Shown here piece by piece: positions 44,674 to 52,545 of a DNA stretch of 53,473 nucleotides. Every line of letters begins with the position of its first letter. The first letter of the stretch is position 1. The position numbers and the translations under genes are program-made. This DNA comes from an uncultured Clostridia bacterium (GTDB taxonomy: Bacteria > Bacillota > Clostridia > Oscillospirales > CAG-272), in the NCBI GenBank assembly GCA_947627475.1, contig CANQWE010000006.1:1-53473 (forward strand), given 5' to 3'. Under the pieces are notes generated by a model, which saw nothing but the letters and a program-made list of their open reading frames with translations, searched no databases and was not told where the DNA came from.

Positions 44674-45885
44674 TTATGCCAGCAGGGCGTCCAGCCGTTT
44701 ACCGATTTCCTGCAGGAACTCTTCCGTATCTACTTTGCGCTTGCTTTCCAAGCTGGAGAGAATATACAGGTCTCCGGTCATGACGCCGTCTTCAATGGTT
44801 TGAATGGTAGCCTGTTCCAGCTTGTCTGCATAGCCGCAAAGCTGGGGCAGATCATCCAGCTCTCCCCGTTTGCGCAGCGCGCCGGACCATGCAAAAATCG
44901 TGGCTACACTGTTGGTGGAGGTCTTTTCCCCCTTCAGGTGCTTGTAATAATGACGCTGTACCGTTCCGTGGGCTGCCTCATATTCATACGCTCCGTCAGG
45001 GGACACCAGCACGCTGGTCATCATACCCAGACTGCCGTAGGCAGTGGCTACCATATCGCTCATCACATCCCCGTCGTAGTTTTTACATGCCCAGATGTAG
45101 CCGCCGTTGCTGCGGATCACACGGGATACTGCGTCGTCGATCAGGGTATAGAAATATTCGATTCCCAGTGCATCAAACTTTTCTTTGTATTCTGCTTCGA
45201 AAATTTCTGCAAAAATATCCTTGAACCGGTGATCGTATTTTTTGGAGATGGTGTCTTTCGTTGCAAACCACAAATCTTGCTTTGTATCCAGTGCATAGTT
45301 GAAGCAGCTGCGGGCGAAGCTGGAAATGGACTGGTCTGTATTGTGCATGCCCTGTACGACGCCGTTTCCATCAAAGGAATGAATCAGCTGTCGGGTTTCC
45401 ACACCCTGGGCGTCTGTGCAGACAAGCTCGCATTTGCTTCCTGCAGAAACCTGCATTTCTGTATTTTTATAAACATCCCCGTATGCGTGCCGGGCGATGG
45501 TGATCGGCTTTGTCCAGGTGGGTATGTAGGGGTTGATTCCCTTAGCCAGAATAGGAGCGCGGAAAACAGTGCCGTCCAGAATGGCACGAATCGTCCCGTT
45601 GGGACTTTTCCACATTTCCTTTAGGTTATATTCCGGCATCCGGGCTGCATTGGGGGTAATGGTAGCGCATTTTACTGCAACGCCATATGTTTTTGTAGCA
45701 TTTGCCGCGTCGATAGTGATCTGGTCACCTGTATCGTTTCTGCAGACCAGACCCAGGTCGTAATATTCGCTTTTCAAATCTACGTGGGGACAGATCAGGA
45801 TATCCTTGATCATCTGCCAGATTACCCGGGTCATTTCATCCCCATCCATCTCAACTAAGGGCGTTTTCATTGCAATTTTTGCCAT
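44674..45885 (-). CDS. icd: NADP-dependent isocitrate dehydrogenase (dimeric, eukaryotic-like subfamily)
   Basis: 403 residues. Oxidatively decarboxylates isocitrate to 2-oxoglutarate, supplying glutamate precursor. The N-terminus [23 protein letters not shown], the substrate segment [19 protein letters not shown] near 93, and [39 protein letters not shown] near 280-320 match the subfamily-II enzymes of eukaryotic cytosol and some bacteria, not the E. coli-type Icd. A GGAGG site lies in the 23-base gap after recR, so it is probably co-transcribed with dnaX-ybaB-recR. No citrate synthase or aconitase gene is adjacent. Confidence 0.95.
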   Translation of the reverse strand: MAKIAMKTPLVEMDGDEMTRVIWQMIKDILICPHVDLKSEYYDLGLVCRNDTGDQITIDAANATKTYGVAVKCATITPNAARMPEYNLKEMWKSPNGTIRAILDGTVFRAPILAKGINPYIPTWTKPITIARHAYGDVYKNTEMQVSAGSKCELVCTDAQGVETRQLIHSFDGNGVVQGMHNTDQSISSFARSCFNYALDTKQDLWFATKDTISKKYDHRFKDIFAEIFEAEYKEKFDALGIEYFYTLIDDAVSRVIRSNGGYIWACKNYDGDVMSDMVATAYGSLGMMTSVLVSPDGAYEYEAAHGTVQRHYYKHLKGEKTSTNSVATIFAWSGALRKRGELDDLPQLCGYADKLEQATIQTIEDGVMTGDLYILSSLESKRKVDTEEFLQEIGKRLDALLA

Positions 45886-45908
45886 ATATTTAAACCTCCG
45901 TCTTTTTA

Positions 45909-46526
45909 TTACTTTGTAGGATTTGCGCCTTCCATACTGTATCGGCCTTCGATCGCCCGCCGCAGGGTGATTTCGTCTGCATATTCCAGGTCTCCCCCCA
46001 CGGGCATGCCGTTGGCGATTCTGCTTACCCGCACGCCAAGGGGCGCGATGAGACGGGACAAATACATAGCGGTCGTCTCTCCTTCCGGAGTGGGGTTGGT
46101 TGCCAGAATCACTTCTGAAACACTTCCGTCCAGCCGCTTGATCAGTTCCCGGATTTTCAGCTTATCCGGGCCGATTCCCTTCATAGGGGAGATCACCCCA
46201 TGCAGCACGTGATACAGTCCGTTATACTCCTGCATTTTTTCCAGGGCCATCGCAGCCCGGAAATCTTCTACCACACAGATGATGCTTCGGTCTCTGCCGG
46301 TTGCGGCGCAAATGGGGCACAGCTCTGCAGAGGAAATATTCTGACAGCACTTGCAAAAGCCAACTTCTGTTTTGGCTGCCATAAGCGCTCCCGCAAACGC
46401 CTCCACATCTTCCAGGGGCAGATCTAAAACGCTTAGGGTCAGGCGCATAGCAGTTTTTCGGCCGATGCCGTCCAGCCGCCGAAACATGTCGCACAGCCGT
46501 TCAATCTGTTCAGGGTACACCGCCAT
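45909..46526 (-). CDS. recR: recombination mediator RecR
   Basis: 205 residues. Works with RecO/RecF to load RecA on gapped DNA. The helix-hairpin-helix [12 protein letters not shown] is near 18. The four-Cys zinc motif [16 protein letters not shown] is near 58. A Toprim domain follows, with [12 protein letters not shown] near 85 and the Walker-B-like [16 protein letters not shown] near 144. It starts one base after the ybaB-like stop, the usual dnaX-ybaB-recR order. Confidence 0.98.
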   Translation of the reverse strand: MAVYPEQIERLCDMFRRLDGIGRKTAMRLTLSVLDLPLEDVEAFAGALMAAKTEVGFCKCCQNISSAELCPICAATGRDRSIICVVEDFRAAMALEKMQEYNGLYHVLHGVISPMKGIGPDKLKIRELIKRLDGSVSEVILATNPTPEGETTAMYLSRLIAPLGVRVSRIANGMPVGGDLEYADEITLRRAIEGRYSMEGANPTK

Positions 46527-46527
46527 A

Positions 46528-46884
46528 TTACAGCATCCCAGGCAGTCCCATGCCGCTCAGCGGGCCTGTGACCTTTCCCATCTCTTCGTTATTTGTATCT
46601 GTGACTGTTTTAATAGCTTCGTTCACTGCAGCGGTCAAAATATCCTGCAGGGTTTCCACGTCATCCGGGTCTACGATTTCCGGATCGATCTCTATGCTGC
46701 GCACTTCCAGCTTGCCGCTGATTTTTACCTTTACGGCGCCGCCGCCTGCACTGATGTCATATTCTTTCCCATCCAGCTCTTCCTGGAGGACAGCCATATC
46801 CTCCTGCATTTTCTGGGCCTGCTTCAGCATATCTTGCATGTTGCCCATGCCGCCGCCTCGTCCTTGGGGAAGTCTTGCTTTCAT
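46528..46884 (-). CDS. YbaB/EbfC family nucleoid-associated protein
   Basis: 118 residues from the ATG at 46884 (GGAGG upstream); a longer frame runs into dnaX. The family core is visible: MGNMQDMLKQAQKMQEDMAVLQEEL near 13, the GGGAVKVKISGKLEVRSIEIDPE strand region, and DILTAAVNEAIKTV. The protein binds DNA as a tweezer-like dimer. A Gly/Met-rich C-terminus is typical. It is positioned between dnaX and recR. Confidence 0.95.
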   Translation of the reverse strand: MKARLPQGRGGGMGNMQDMLKQAQKMQEDMAVLQEELDGKEYDISAGGGAVKVKISGKLEVRSIEIDPEIVDPDDVETLQDILTAAVNEAIKTVTDTNNEEMGKVTGPLSGMGLPGML

Positions 46885-46903
46885 ATATGATACCTCCAAA
46901 ATT

Positions 46904-48478
46904 TCAGAGAAGTTTTCCGATTTCGTCTGCGGCAACATGTTTTGCACCCGCCGCTTTTGTTTCCACTACAACAGTGGCCTTTCCGTCTGTGATCTTTGCC
47001 AGAGCAAACGCCTGCGAAATGGCTTCCTTTGCATCGTTTTGTCCCAGCATGGCTGCGGCAAAGCCCTCCGCAGCAATGAAAAGCGTCCGTCCGTCAGCAG
47101 ATGCAGAAATATCTGCCTGTGCCAGAAAGCCGGCCAGGCTCTTATGGGAATCATCCAGCCGGGACAGGGCTTCGCTGATATCCCGCACGGTTTCCGGTCC
47201 CTGCTCGCCTGCTGTCGGCACCGGCACAGCCGACTCTTCCTTTGGCGGCGCAGCAGCCGGCGCTTCTTCCTTCGCAGGCGCTTGTTTTGCAATGGCCGGC
47301 TGGGAGGGCGGCGCCGCTGTGCCCATATCCAGAAGGGCAAGCCGATCCTCCAGCGCGGATATTCTTGCAGCCAGTGCTTCTGCAGATACGTCCAGCTGCG
47401 GACGGCACATTTTGAGGAGCGTCAATTCCGCCGTCATCCGTTTGGTTGCCGGAGCGCGTGCCATTTTTACGGCCGCGTCGTCCAGCAAACTGCAGATATG
47501 AATCAGCCGCGGCATGGTAAACTGTGCTGCTGCTGCGGATAGGGTTTCCATTTCCTGCATGGTGAGGTCCAGATAAGCTGCCGGATCTTCGGCATATTTA
47601 CAGATCAGCATATCCCGAACAAAGGACAAAAGCTCCTGCCAGTATACAGTGATATCCTTGGATGAGGACACGACTTCTGCCACGATACCAAACAATGCGC
47701 TGATATCTTCCCGCGCCACGTAAGTAAGCGCTTTTGCAGCCGCATCATATCCGGACAGACCCAGAATGCGTTGTACCTGCTGGGCAGTGATATCTGTTCC
47801 CCCGGCGCCGCAGAGCTCCATCAGACCGATGGCGTCTCGCATGCCGCCCTGCGCCTGTCTGGCCAGCAGGATCGCTGCGTCGTCAGACAGGGATATATTT
47901 TCTTTTCCTGCAATATAGTGTAGGCGATCTGCAATCACTTTTCCATCGATTCGATAAAAGTCGAACCGCTGGCATCGGGAGATAATAGTAGCCGGCAGTT
48001 TCTGCAGCTCTGTGGTCGCCAGAATAAATACCACATGCTCCGGGGGCTCTTCAATGGTTTTCAGCAGTGCGTTGAACGCGCCCTGGGAGAGCATATGTAC
48101 CTCGTCGATAATGTACACCTTTTTCTGCAGCGCCGCAGGGGTATAAGCGGCTTCCTCGCAGATTTGCCGGATCGCGTCCACCCCGTTGTTGGAGGCTGCA
48201 TCCATTTCGATCACATCTGTAGCATTGCCCGCCGCGATTTCCCGGCAGGCCGCGCATTGGCCGCAGGGACTACCCTGGTTTGGCGCCGCGCAGTTCACGG
48301 CACGGGCCAGTATTTTGGCACAAGTGGTTTTCCCGGTACCCCGGGAACCGCAGAACAAATAGGCATGGGATACGCTGCCATGCGCTACTTCATACCGGAG
48401 TACATCGGTGATATGTCCCTGACCGTATACATCGTCAAAGGTTTGCGGCCGGTATTTTCGGTATAAAGCCTGATGCAT
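46904..48478 (-). CDS. dnaX: DNA polymerase III subunit gamma/tau
   Basis: 524 residues from the ATG at 48478 (GGAGGGA upstream). Clamp-loader ATPase. Walker A CGSRGTGKTTCAK is near 45. The zinc-binding Cys cluster is CAAPNQGSPCGQCAAC. Walker B IIDEVHMLSQGAFNALLKTIEEP is near 117, and the sensor-1 region is ATTELQKLPATIISRCQRFDF. The tau-like C-terminal part has an Ala/Pro-rich linker near 390-430. No slippery frameshift signal was seen, so one product is expected. It lies just downstream of the SRP RNA on the same strand. Confidence 0.97.
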   Translation of the reverse strand: MHQALYRKYRPQTFDDVYGQGHITDVLRYEVAHGSVSHAYLFCGSRGTGKTTCAKILARAVNCAAPNQGSPCGQCAACREIAAGNATDVIEMDAASNNGVDAIRQICEEAAYTPAALQKKVYIIDEVHMLSQGAFNALLKTIEEPPEHVVFILATTELQKLPATIISRCQRFDFYRIDGKVIADRLHYIAGKENISLSDDAAILLARQAQGGMRDAIGLMELCGAGGTDITAQQVQRILGLSGYDAAAKALTYVAREDISALFGIVAEVVSSSKDITVYWQELLSFVRDMLICKYAEDPAAYLDLTMQEMETLSAAAAQFTMPRLIHICSLLDDAAVKMARAPATKRMTAELTLLKMCRPQLDVSAEALAARISALEDRLALLDMGTAAPPSQPAIAKQAPAKEEAPAAAPPKEESAVPVPTAGEQGPETVRDISEALSRLDDSHKSLAGFLAQADISASADGRTLFIAAEGFAAAMLGQNDAKEAISQAFALAKITDGKATVVVETKAAGAKHVAADEIGKLL

Positions 48479-48502
48479 GGAAAATCCCTCCTTTTTCATG
48501 AA

Positions 48503-48813
48503 AATACGAGTCTCAGAGAAAGGCCATACACCTGTAATTCGGAAAGACTTTCTGCGCGACATCATACCGACTGCTCAAAACAGGCACCCCGGCGGCACAT
48601 CGGGTAAACTGCTTAATGCTGCTTGGTTCCCCACCTGACATGGTTCGCAGCCGCCGATTGCGCCGGGACCCGTTCTTCAACACAGAAAAAGTATGATACA
48701 GACCGTAAAAAGTCAGCCCTCAGAACAAGATGCCACCCCTGCGTACAGCGGATTTCAGGTACAAGGGCCCGCTACTCCCCCGGCTGGTATGGCCTTTCTC
48801 CAAGACTCGTATT
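48503..48813 (-). ncRNA. ffs: signal recognition particle RNA (large bacterial type)
   Basis: The plus strand at 48621-48639 is the complement of GTCAGGTGGGGAACCAAGC, the conserved SRP RNA domain-IV loop that binds Ffh. It continues into GCAGCATTAAGC, also typical. The ends pair: AATACGAGTCT...GAAAGGCCATAC (48503-48529) and its complement at 48787-48813 match in all but about two positions. This gives the long terminal helix and Alu-type domain of the roughly 300-base Gram-positive scRNA. Mature ends are inferred from this helix. The RNA binds Ffh for co-translational membrane targeting. Confidence 0.88.
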
Positions 48814-48843
48814 GATTTCCTGCACGTGGCAGGCGATACAATT

Positions 48844-48872
48844 ATCATAACACAAAAATGGAATTTTTGCAA
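48844..48872 (-). promoter_or_regulatory. sigma-A promoter for SRP RNA
   Basis: Minus strand: TTGCAA (48867-48872), 17 bases, TATGAT (48844-48849). It predicts a start near 48837, slightly upstream of the terminal helix, consistent with 5' processing. Confidence 0.75.
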
Positions 48873-48902
48873 TGGGTTTCCCGCAAAAAGAGCAGGACTT
48901 TA

Positions 48903-49841
48903 TCAATTGTTGCCCGGTTCCAGGTTCATCTGACTTTTTAATTTTTCGTCAAATTCCTTCGCCGTATTCACGCCCATGCGCTTTTGCCGGTTGTTCATAG
49001 CGGCGATTTCTAAAATGACCGCCAGATTTCGACCAGGCTTCACCGGAACGATCAGGGAGGGGATCCGGATACCCATAATATCTGTAAAGGTGTCGTCAAT
49101 GCCCAGGCGTTCGTACAGCTTGCCCTGCTCCCAAGGCTCAAACTGGACCACCAGGTCTACCTTCTCCGATTCTTTTACCGCACCCATACCGAACAGCTGC
49201 CGCACATCCACGATGCCGATGCCGCGCAGCTCAATATAGTGGCGGATCAGGGGCGGGGCCGTTCCTACGATAGATTTGGCGGATACCCGGCGCAGTTCTA
49301 CTGCGTCGTCGGCGATCAGCCGGTGTCCCCGCTTAATCAGCTCAATAGCGGTTTCGCTTTTGCCCACGCCGGAGTCTCCCACGATCAGGATACCCTCGCC
49401 GTATACTTCTACCAAGACTCCGTGCCGCATAATAGTAGGGGCCAGCTGCACGTTCAGATATGCGATCAGCGCAGCCATAAATTCACTGGTATTGGCGTCG
49501 GTCCAAAGGAGTGGGACCTTGTATTTTTTCGCTGCCGCCAAAACGGTTTCGTCCACCGGATTATTGTGGGTGTATACGATGGCAGGAGGATTGCAGGACA
49601 GAAGGGTGTCGATCCGCTTTCTGCGCGCATCCTCGCTGAGATTTTTCAGATAAGCATATTCTGTAGTACCTACTACCTGAATACGTTCTGCCTCAAAGCA
49701 GTCGTAAAATCCTACCAGGGGCAGGGCAGGACGGTTGATTTCCGCTCTGCTGATGGGGATATCTGCGGGATCTCCTGGAGTATAAAATACGTTTAGCTGC
49801 AATTCTTTGATAATTGCCTGCAGGGCAACGGATTTCTTCAT
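48903..49841 (-). CDS. hprK: HPr kinase/phosphorylase
   Basis: 312 residues. Bifunctional enzyme that phosphorylates HPr on Ser46 and reverses it, controlling carbon catabolite repression in Firmicutes. The N-terminal domain spans about 1-130. The P-loop GDSGVGKSETAIELIKRGHRL is near 153. The signature ELRGIGIVDVRQLFG is near 203 and the KPGRNLAVILEIAAMNNR C-terminus closes it. It is driven by its own promoter and followed by the SRP RNA promoter. Confidence 0.98.
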   Translation of the reverse strand: MKKSVALQAIIKELQLNVFYTPGDPADIPISRAEINRPALPLVGFYDCFEAERIQVVGTTEYAYLKNLSEDARRKRIDTLLSCNPPAIVYTHNNPVDETVLAAAKKYKVPLLWTDANTSEFMAALIAYLNVQLAPTIMRHGVLVEVYGEGILIVGDSGVGKSETAIELIKRGHRLIADDAVELRRVSAKSIVGTAPPLIRHYIELRGIGIVDVRQLFGMGAVKESEKVDLVVQFEPWEQGKLYERLGIDDTFTDIMGIRIPSLIVPVKPGRNLAVILEIAAMNNRQKRMGVNTAKEFDEKLKSQMNLEPGNN

Positions 49842-49891
49842 AAATATCTATCCCTTTCTGTGCGTGTTCACTTGCAAATGTTTGTACAGAT

Positions 49892-49920
49892 ATGGTATCA
49901 TAAAAAAAAAAAGAATGCAA
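49892..49920 (-). promoter_or_regulatory. probable promoter for hprK
   Basis: Minus strand: TTGCAT (49915-49920), 17 bases including a T11 run, TACCAT (49892-49897), about 51 bases before hprK. The -10 is weak. Confidence 0.4.
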
Positions 49921-50025
49921 GCATAAGGCAGCATTCTTTTCGTGCATTATGTTCAAACGACGTTCATATATATTTGGTACATTATAAAATAAATGCTGCC
50001 AAGAAAACGGAGATCGGGAGCCATT

Positions 50026-51084
50026 ATGAAAATTTGGAATGCTATGCGAAAAAAAGGGCTGCAGGCCGCAGCGCTTTTTCTGGTCCTTGTCCTTTCCCTG
50101 GGCCTTTTTGCCTGTGCAGATCCGCTGCAGCCCACAGAGGAAGAGGCTCAGACGGTGATGACGATTGGGGATATGGATGTATCCTATGGATTCTACCGAG
50201 CCCTTGTGCTGAGCTGCCGGGACAGGATGGCGAAGGACCCCGCCGTGTGGGAGGACCCGGACCAGGCTGCGGAAATGGAAGAAAAAATTCGGGAGGAAGT
50301 TTTGCAGGCTCTGCAAAACTTTTATGCGGTTTTCGCTTTATGTGAGGAGTATGATATCGAGATCGACGATGGATATATAATGGATCAGGTAGATCAAACG
50401 CTACAGTCACAAATGGACCAATTTGAAGATACAGACGCATATTTAGAGTCTCTGGAAAAGGAATATCTGAACCACAGCACAAACCGGCTGATGCAGCAGC
50501 AGAGTGTTTGCAGCAGTACCCTGTATTATACAATGCTTCAGGGCGGCGCCTTTGAAACGGATCCGGATGCGCTGCGGGAACTGATTCATAGCGACGCTTT
50601 TATCCGTGTAAAACAAATTTTGGTGGTAGGAGAGCAGTCGACCCTGGCAGACGACGGAAGCTTCTTTACACCGCCGGAGCAGCACACCAACGAGGAAGCA
50701 AAGCATTTGGCTGAGCGGGCCAGAGAACGGTATCTGACAGGAGAAGATTTTGATAAGCTGGTGGAGCAGTACGGCGAGTCCTTATATATGACTGGGAATA
50801 CGGACGGCTATTATATTTGCCGGGGGATGTGGGATGATGTGAACGAGGAAGCTGCCTTTGGCCTGGTAGTAGACGAGGTCAGCACGGTCATTGAGTCGGA
50901 CCAGGGCTACAGTGTGTTTCTGCGCTGTGAAAAGGAAGAGGATTATATCAATGCGCACTTTGATGAACTTTGTCAGAATTATTATGAAGCCTCTTACAGT
51001 CTGGCGCTGGAAGAGACCAGCGCTTCTCTTACAGTGAAGACTACGGAGCTGTACGATTCTATCGATATAAAAAATCTGCAGTGA
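50026..51084 (+). CDS. PrsA/SurA-like peptidyl-prolyl isomerase lipoprotein
   Basis: 352 residues from the ATG at 50026 (GGGAG upstream). The lipobox LFAC ends at Cys30. An N-terminal SurA-like helical region (residues 45-175, with YDIEIDDGYIMDQVDQTL) precedes a parvulin-like segment with VKQILVVGEQS, RARERYLTGEDFDKLVEQYGE and the late YSVFLRCEKEEDY strand. It is probably an extracellular foldase for secreted proteins, but the parvulin core is divergent and catalytic activity is uncertain. A 97-base gap with a GCCGCC hairpin leads to the next gene. Confidence 0.82.
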   Translation: MKIWNAMRKKGLQAAALFLVLVLSLGLFACADPLQPTEEEAQTVMTIGDMDVSYGFYRALVLSCRDRMAKDPAVWEDPDQAAEMEEKIREEVLQALQNFYAVFALCEEYDIEIDDGYIMDQVDQTLQSQMDQFEDTDAYLESLEKEYLNHSTNRLMQQQSVCSSTLYYTMLQGGAFETDPDALRELIHSDAFIRVKQILVVGEQSTLADDGSFFTPPEQHTNEEAKHLAERARERYLTGEDFDKLVEQYGESLYMTGNTDGYYICRGMWDDVNEEAAFGLVVDEVSTVIESDQGYSVFLRCEKEEDYINAHFDELCQNYYEASYSLALEETSASLTVKTTELYDSIDIKNLQ

Positions 51085-51181
51085 CTCTAAAAGAGGCTGC
51101 AGCGGCAAAATACCATAGGTTAGGCCTGGTTTCTTTATTATTTGTGCCGCCGCCTCCGCGGCGGCTTGGAGACGATCTATC

Positions 51182-52150
51182 ATGAAATACTACAGGAATT
51201 ATAAAGCGAAGAAGTTTAAATTTCCAAGGCGTCTGGTTTTTGTACTGGTCTTTGCCTTGGCGATCACCACTTTGACCCTGCTGCTGGGAAATTATCTGAA
51301 ACGGCGGCTGGAAGAGGCGCCGATAGACACATCGGAAGTTTCCAGTGTGGAAACCACAGATGGAAGCGCCACCCTGGATACGACTCCAAAAGTGCCCCAC
51401 AATGAGGCGCTGCTGGATGTATCCGCCGGATTTTTGGATCTTTCTGGCTGTACCGATACAGCAGAGATGCAAAGCCGTGTGCAGGCACTGAAAACAGCGG
51501 GATACAATGCATTTTCCTTTGTGGCAACAGACGGGGACGGGCGACTTACCTATGCTTCGCCTGCCGCCCAGCAGCTTTCCCGCCTGCCGGGAAAAGAAAC
51601 GCTGATTTCGCTGGACATGCTTACCGGAGCGGTAACTTACGCCAGGGAAATCGGCCTGCGGGCCAGTGCGGTATTTGAGGCGGAAAGCGGACAAGTGCAG
51701 ACAGACTGTGCCATAGCCGAGGAACTTGCGGGCGCCGGCTTTGATGAGCTGCTGATTCGTGGATTTGAGTCCTATGAGACTTTGGACAATGGGAGCATTG
51801 AAACAATGCTTTCCTATGTGCGCAGCCTGCGGGAGCGTGCTCCGATGGATATAGGAGTCTGTCTGTCGGGTGCTGTATATACCGCAGCACAATATGCACC
51901 GTATATTGAAAAGCTGTTTTTGGAAACAGAATTTCTTGCTATCGATTTGACGGCGGCAAACGCGGAGGATGCAGCTGCAGCAGCGCAGCGGCTGCAGGGC
52001 AGCTTCACCGCATATTTACTTCGGGCTGTGCTGGATGGAAGCAACCCGGAAAACAGCGCCGCTGTGCAGGCAGTACTGTCAGAGGAGAATATCCGCAGCC
52101 TTTTGTATGTTTCTGCGCCTCCTGCAGAGGATACTACGGCACAGGAGTAA
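51182..52150 (+). CDS. membrane-anchored DUF4015-like putative glycoside hydrolase
   Basis: 322 residues. A basic cytoplasmic tail, a membrane helix at residues 18-38 (LVFVLVFALAITTLTLLLG), a Ser/Thr/Glu linker, then an alpha/beta barrel-like domain from about 75. Segment ALKTAGYNAFSFVATDGDGRLTY resembles the GLNAVVIDVKDDDGRLTY hallmark of the DUF4015 putative glycoside-hydrolase family. The acidic residues of that motif are partly replaced and the domain is shorter than usual, so it may be catalytically inactive. It is co-oriented with the PrsA-like gene. Confidence 0.6.
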   Translation: MKYYRNYKAKKFKFPRRLVFVLVFALAITTLTLLLGNYLKRRLEEAPIDTSEVSSVETTDGSATLDTTPKVPHNEALLDVSAGFLDLSGCTDTAEMQSRVQALKTAGYNAFSFVATDGDGRLTYASPAAQQLSRLPGKETLISLDMLTGAVTYAREIGLRASAVFEAESGQVQTDCAIAEELAGAGFDELLIRGFESYETLDNGSIETMLSYVRSLRERAPMDIGVCLSGAVYTAAQYAPYIEKLFLETEFLAIDLTAANAEDAAAAAQRLQGSFTAYLLRAVLDGSNPENSAAVQAVLSEENIRSLLYVSAPPAEDTTAQE

Positions 52151-52231
52151 GACAATGATGCTTTTCTGGAAAAGGTGAGCTGCGCTTGCCTTTTTCGCAT
52201 TTGATATCCGGAAAAAGAACCCATTTTAAAT

Positions 52232-52246
52232 ATGACATATTGTCAT
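52232..52246. promoter_or_regulatory. operator-like palindrome upstream of XRE gene
   Basis: ATGACA-tat-TGTCAT with a further TGTCAT half-site at 52266-52271. It is a plausible self-operator for the XRE regulator starting 45 bases downstream. No clear -35/-10 pair was identified. Confidence 0.45.
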
Positions 52247-52291
52247 GATCAGGAATATGTCTGCGTGTCATAATAAAAATGGGTGATAAAT

Positions 52292-52513
52292 TTGCAGAAT
52301 TTAAAAAGAATCCGTAAGGAATGTTGTCTGACACAACTGGCACTGCAGCTGAAAACGGGGATCGATCAAGCGATGCTCTCAAAATATGAAACGGGAGAAC
52401 GGATTCCCACTGTGGAAAATCTTTGCATCTTAGCAGACTTTTTTGGGACGAGCCTCGATTTCCTGATGGACCGGACTGATATAAAAGAAGCCTATGCCAG
52501 AAATAAAAAGTGA
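52292..52513 (+). CDS. XRE-family helix-turn-helix regulator
   Basis: 73 residues from the TTG at 52292, preferred because GGTGAT (52282-52287) fits the extended Shine-Dalgarno pairing; a GTG three codons earlier is possible. The Cro/CI HTH is LKRIRKECCLTQLALQLKTG, with recognition helix DQAMLSKYETGERIP, followed by LCILADFFGTSLDFLMDRTD, typical of short Firmicutes XRE repressors. A palindrome sits upstream. The next gene starts 32 bases later with an unrelated sensor-like protein, so it may be the regulator's partner or target. Confidence 0.88.
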   Translation: MQNLKRIRKECCLTQLALQLKTGIDQAMLSKYETGERIPTVENLCILADFFGTSLDFLMDRTDIKEAYARNKK

Positions 52514-52545
52514 AAATATATAAAATAATATGGAAGGGAAAAACG

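Noticed and set aside
46904-48478. Programmed frameshift in dnaX producing gamma
   Set aside because: No A-AAA-AAG-type slippery run with a following stem was seen; the reading frame is complete.
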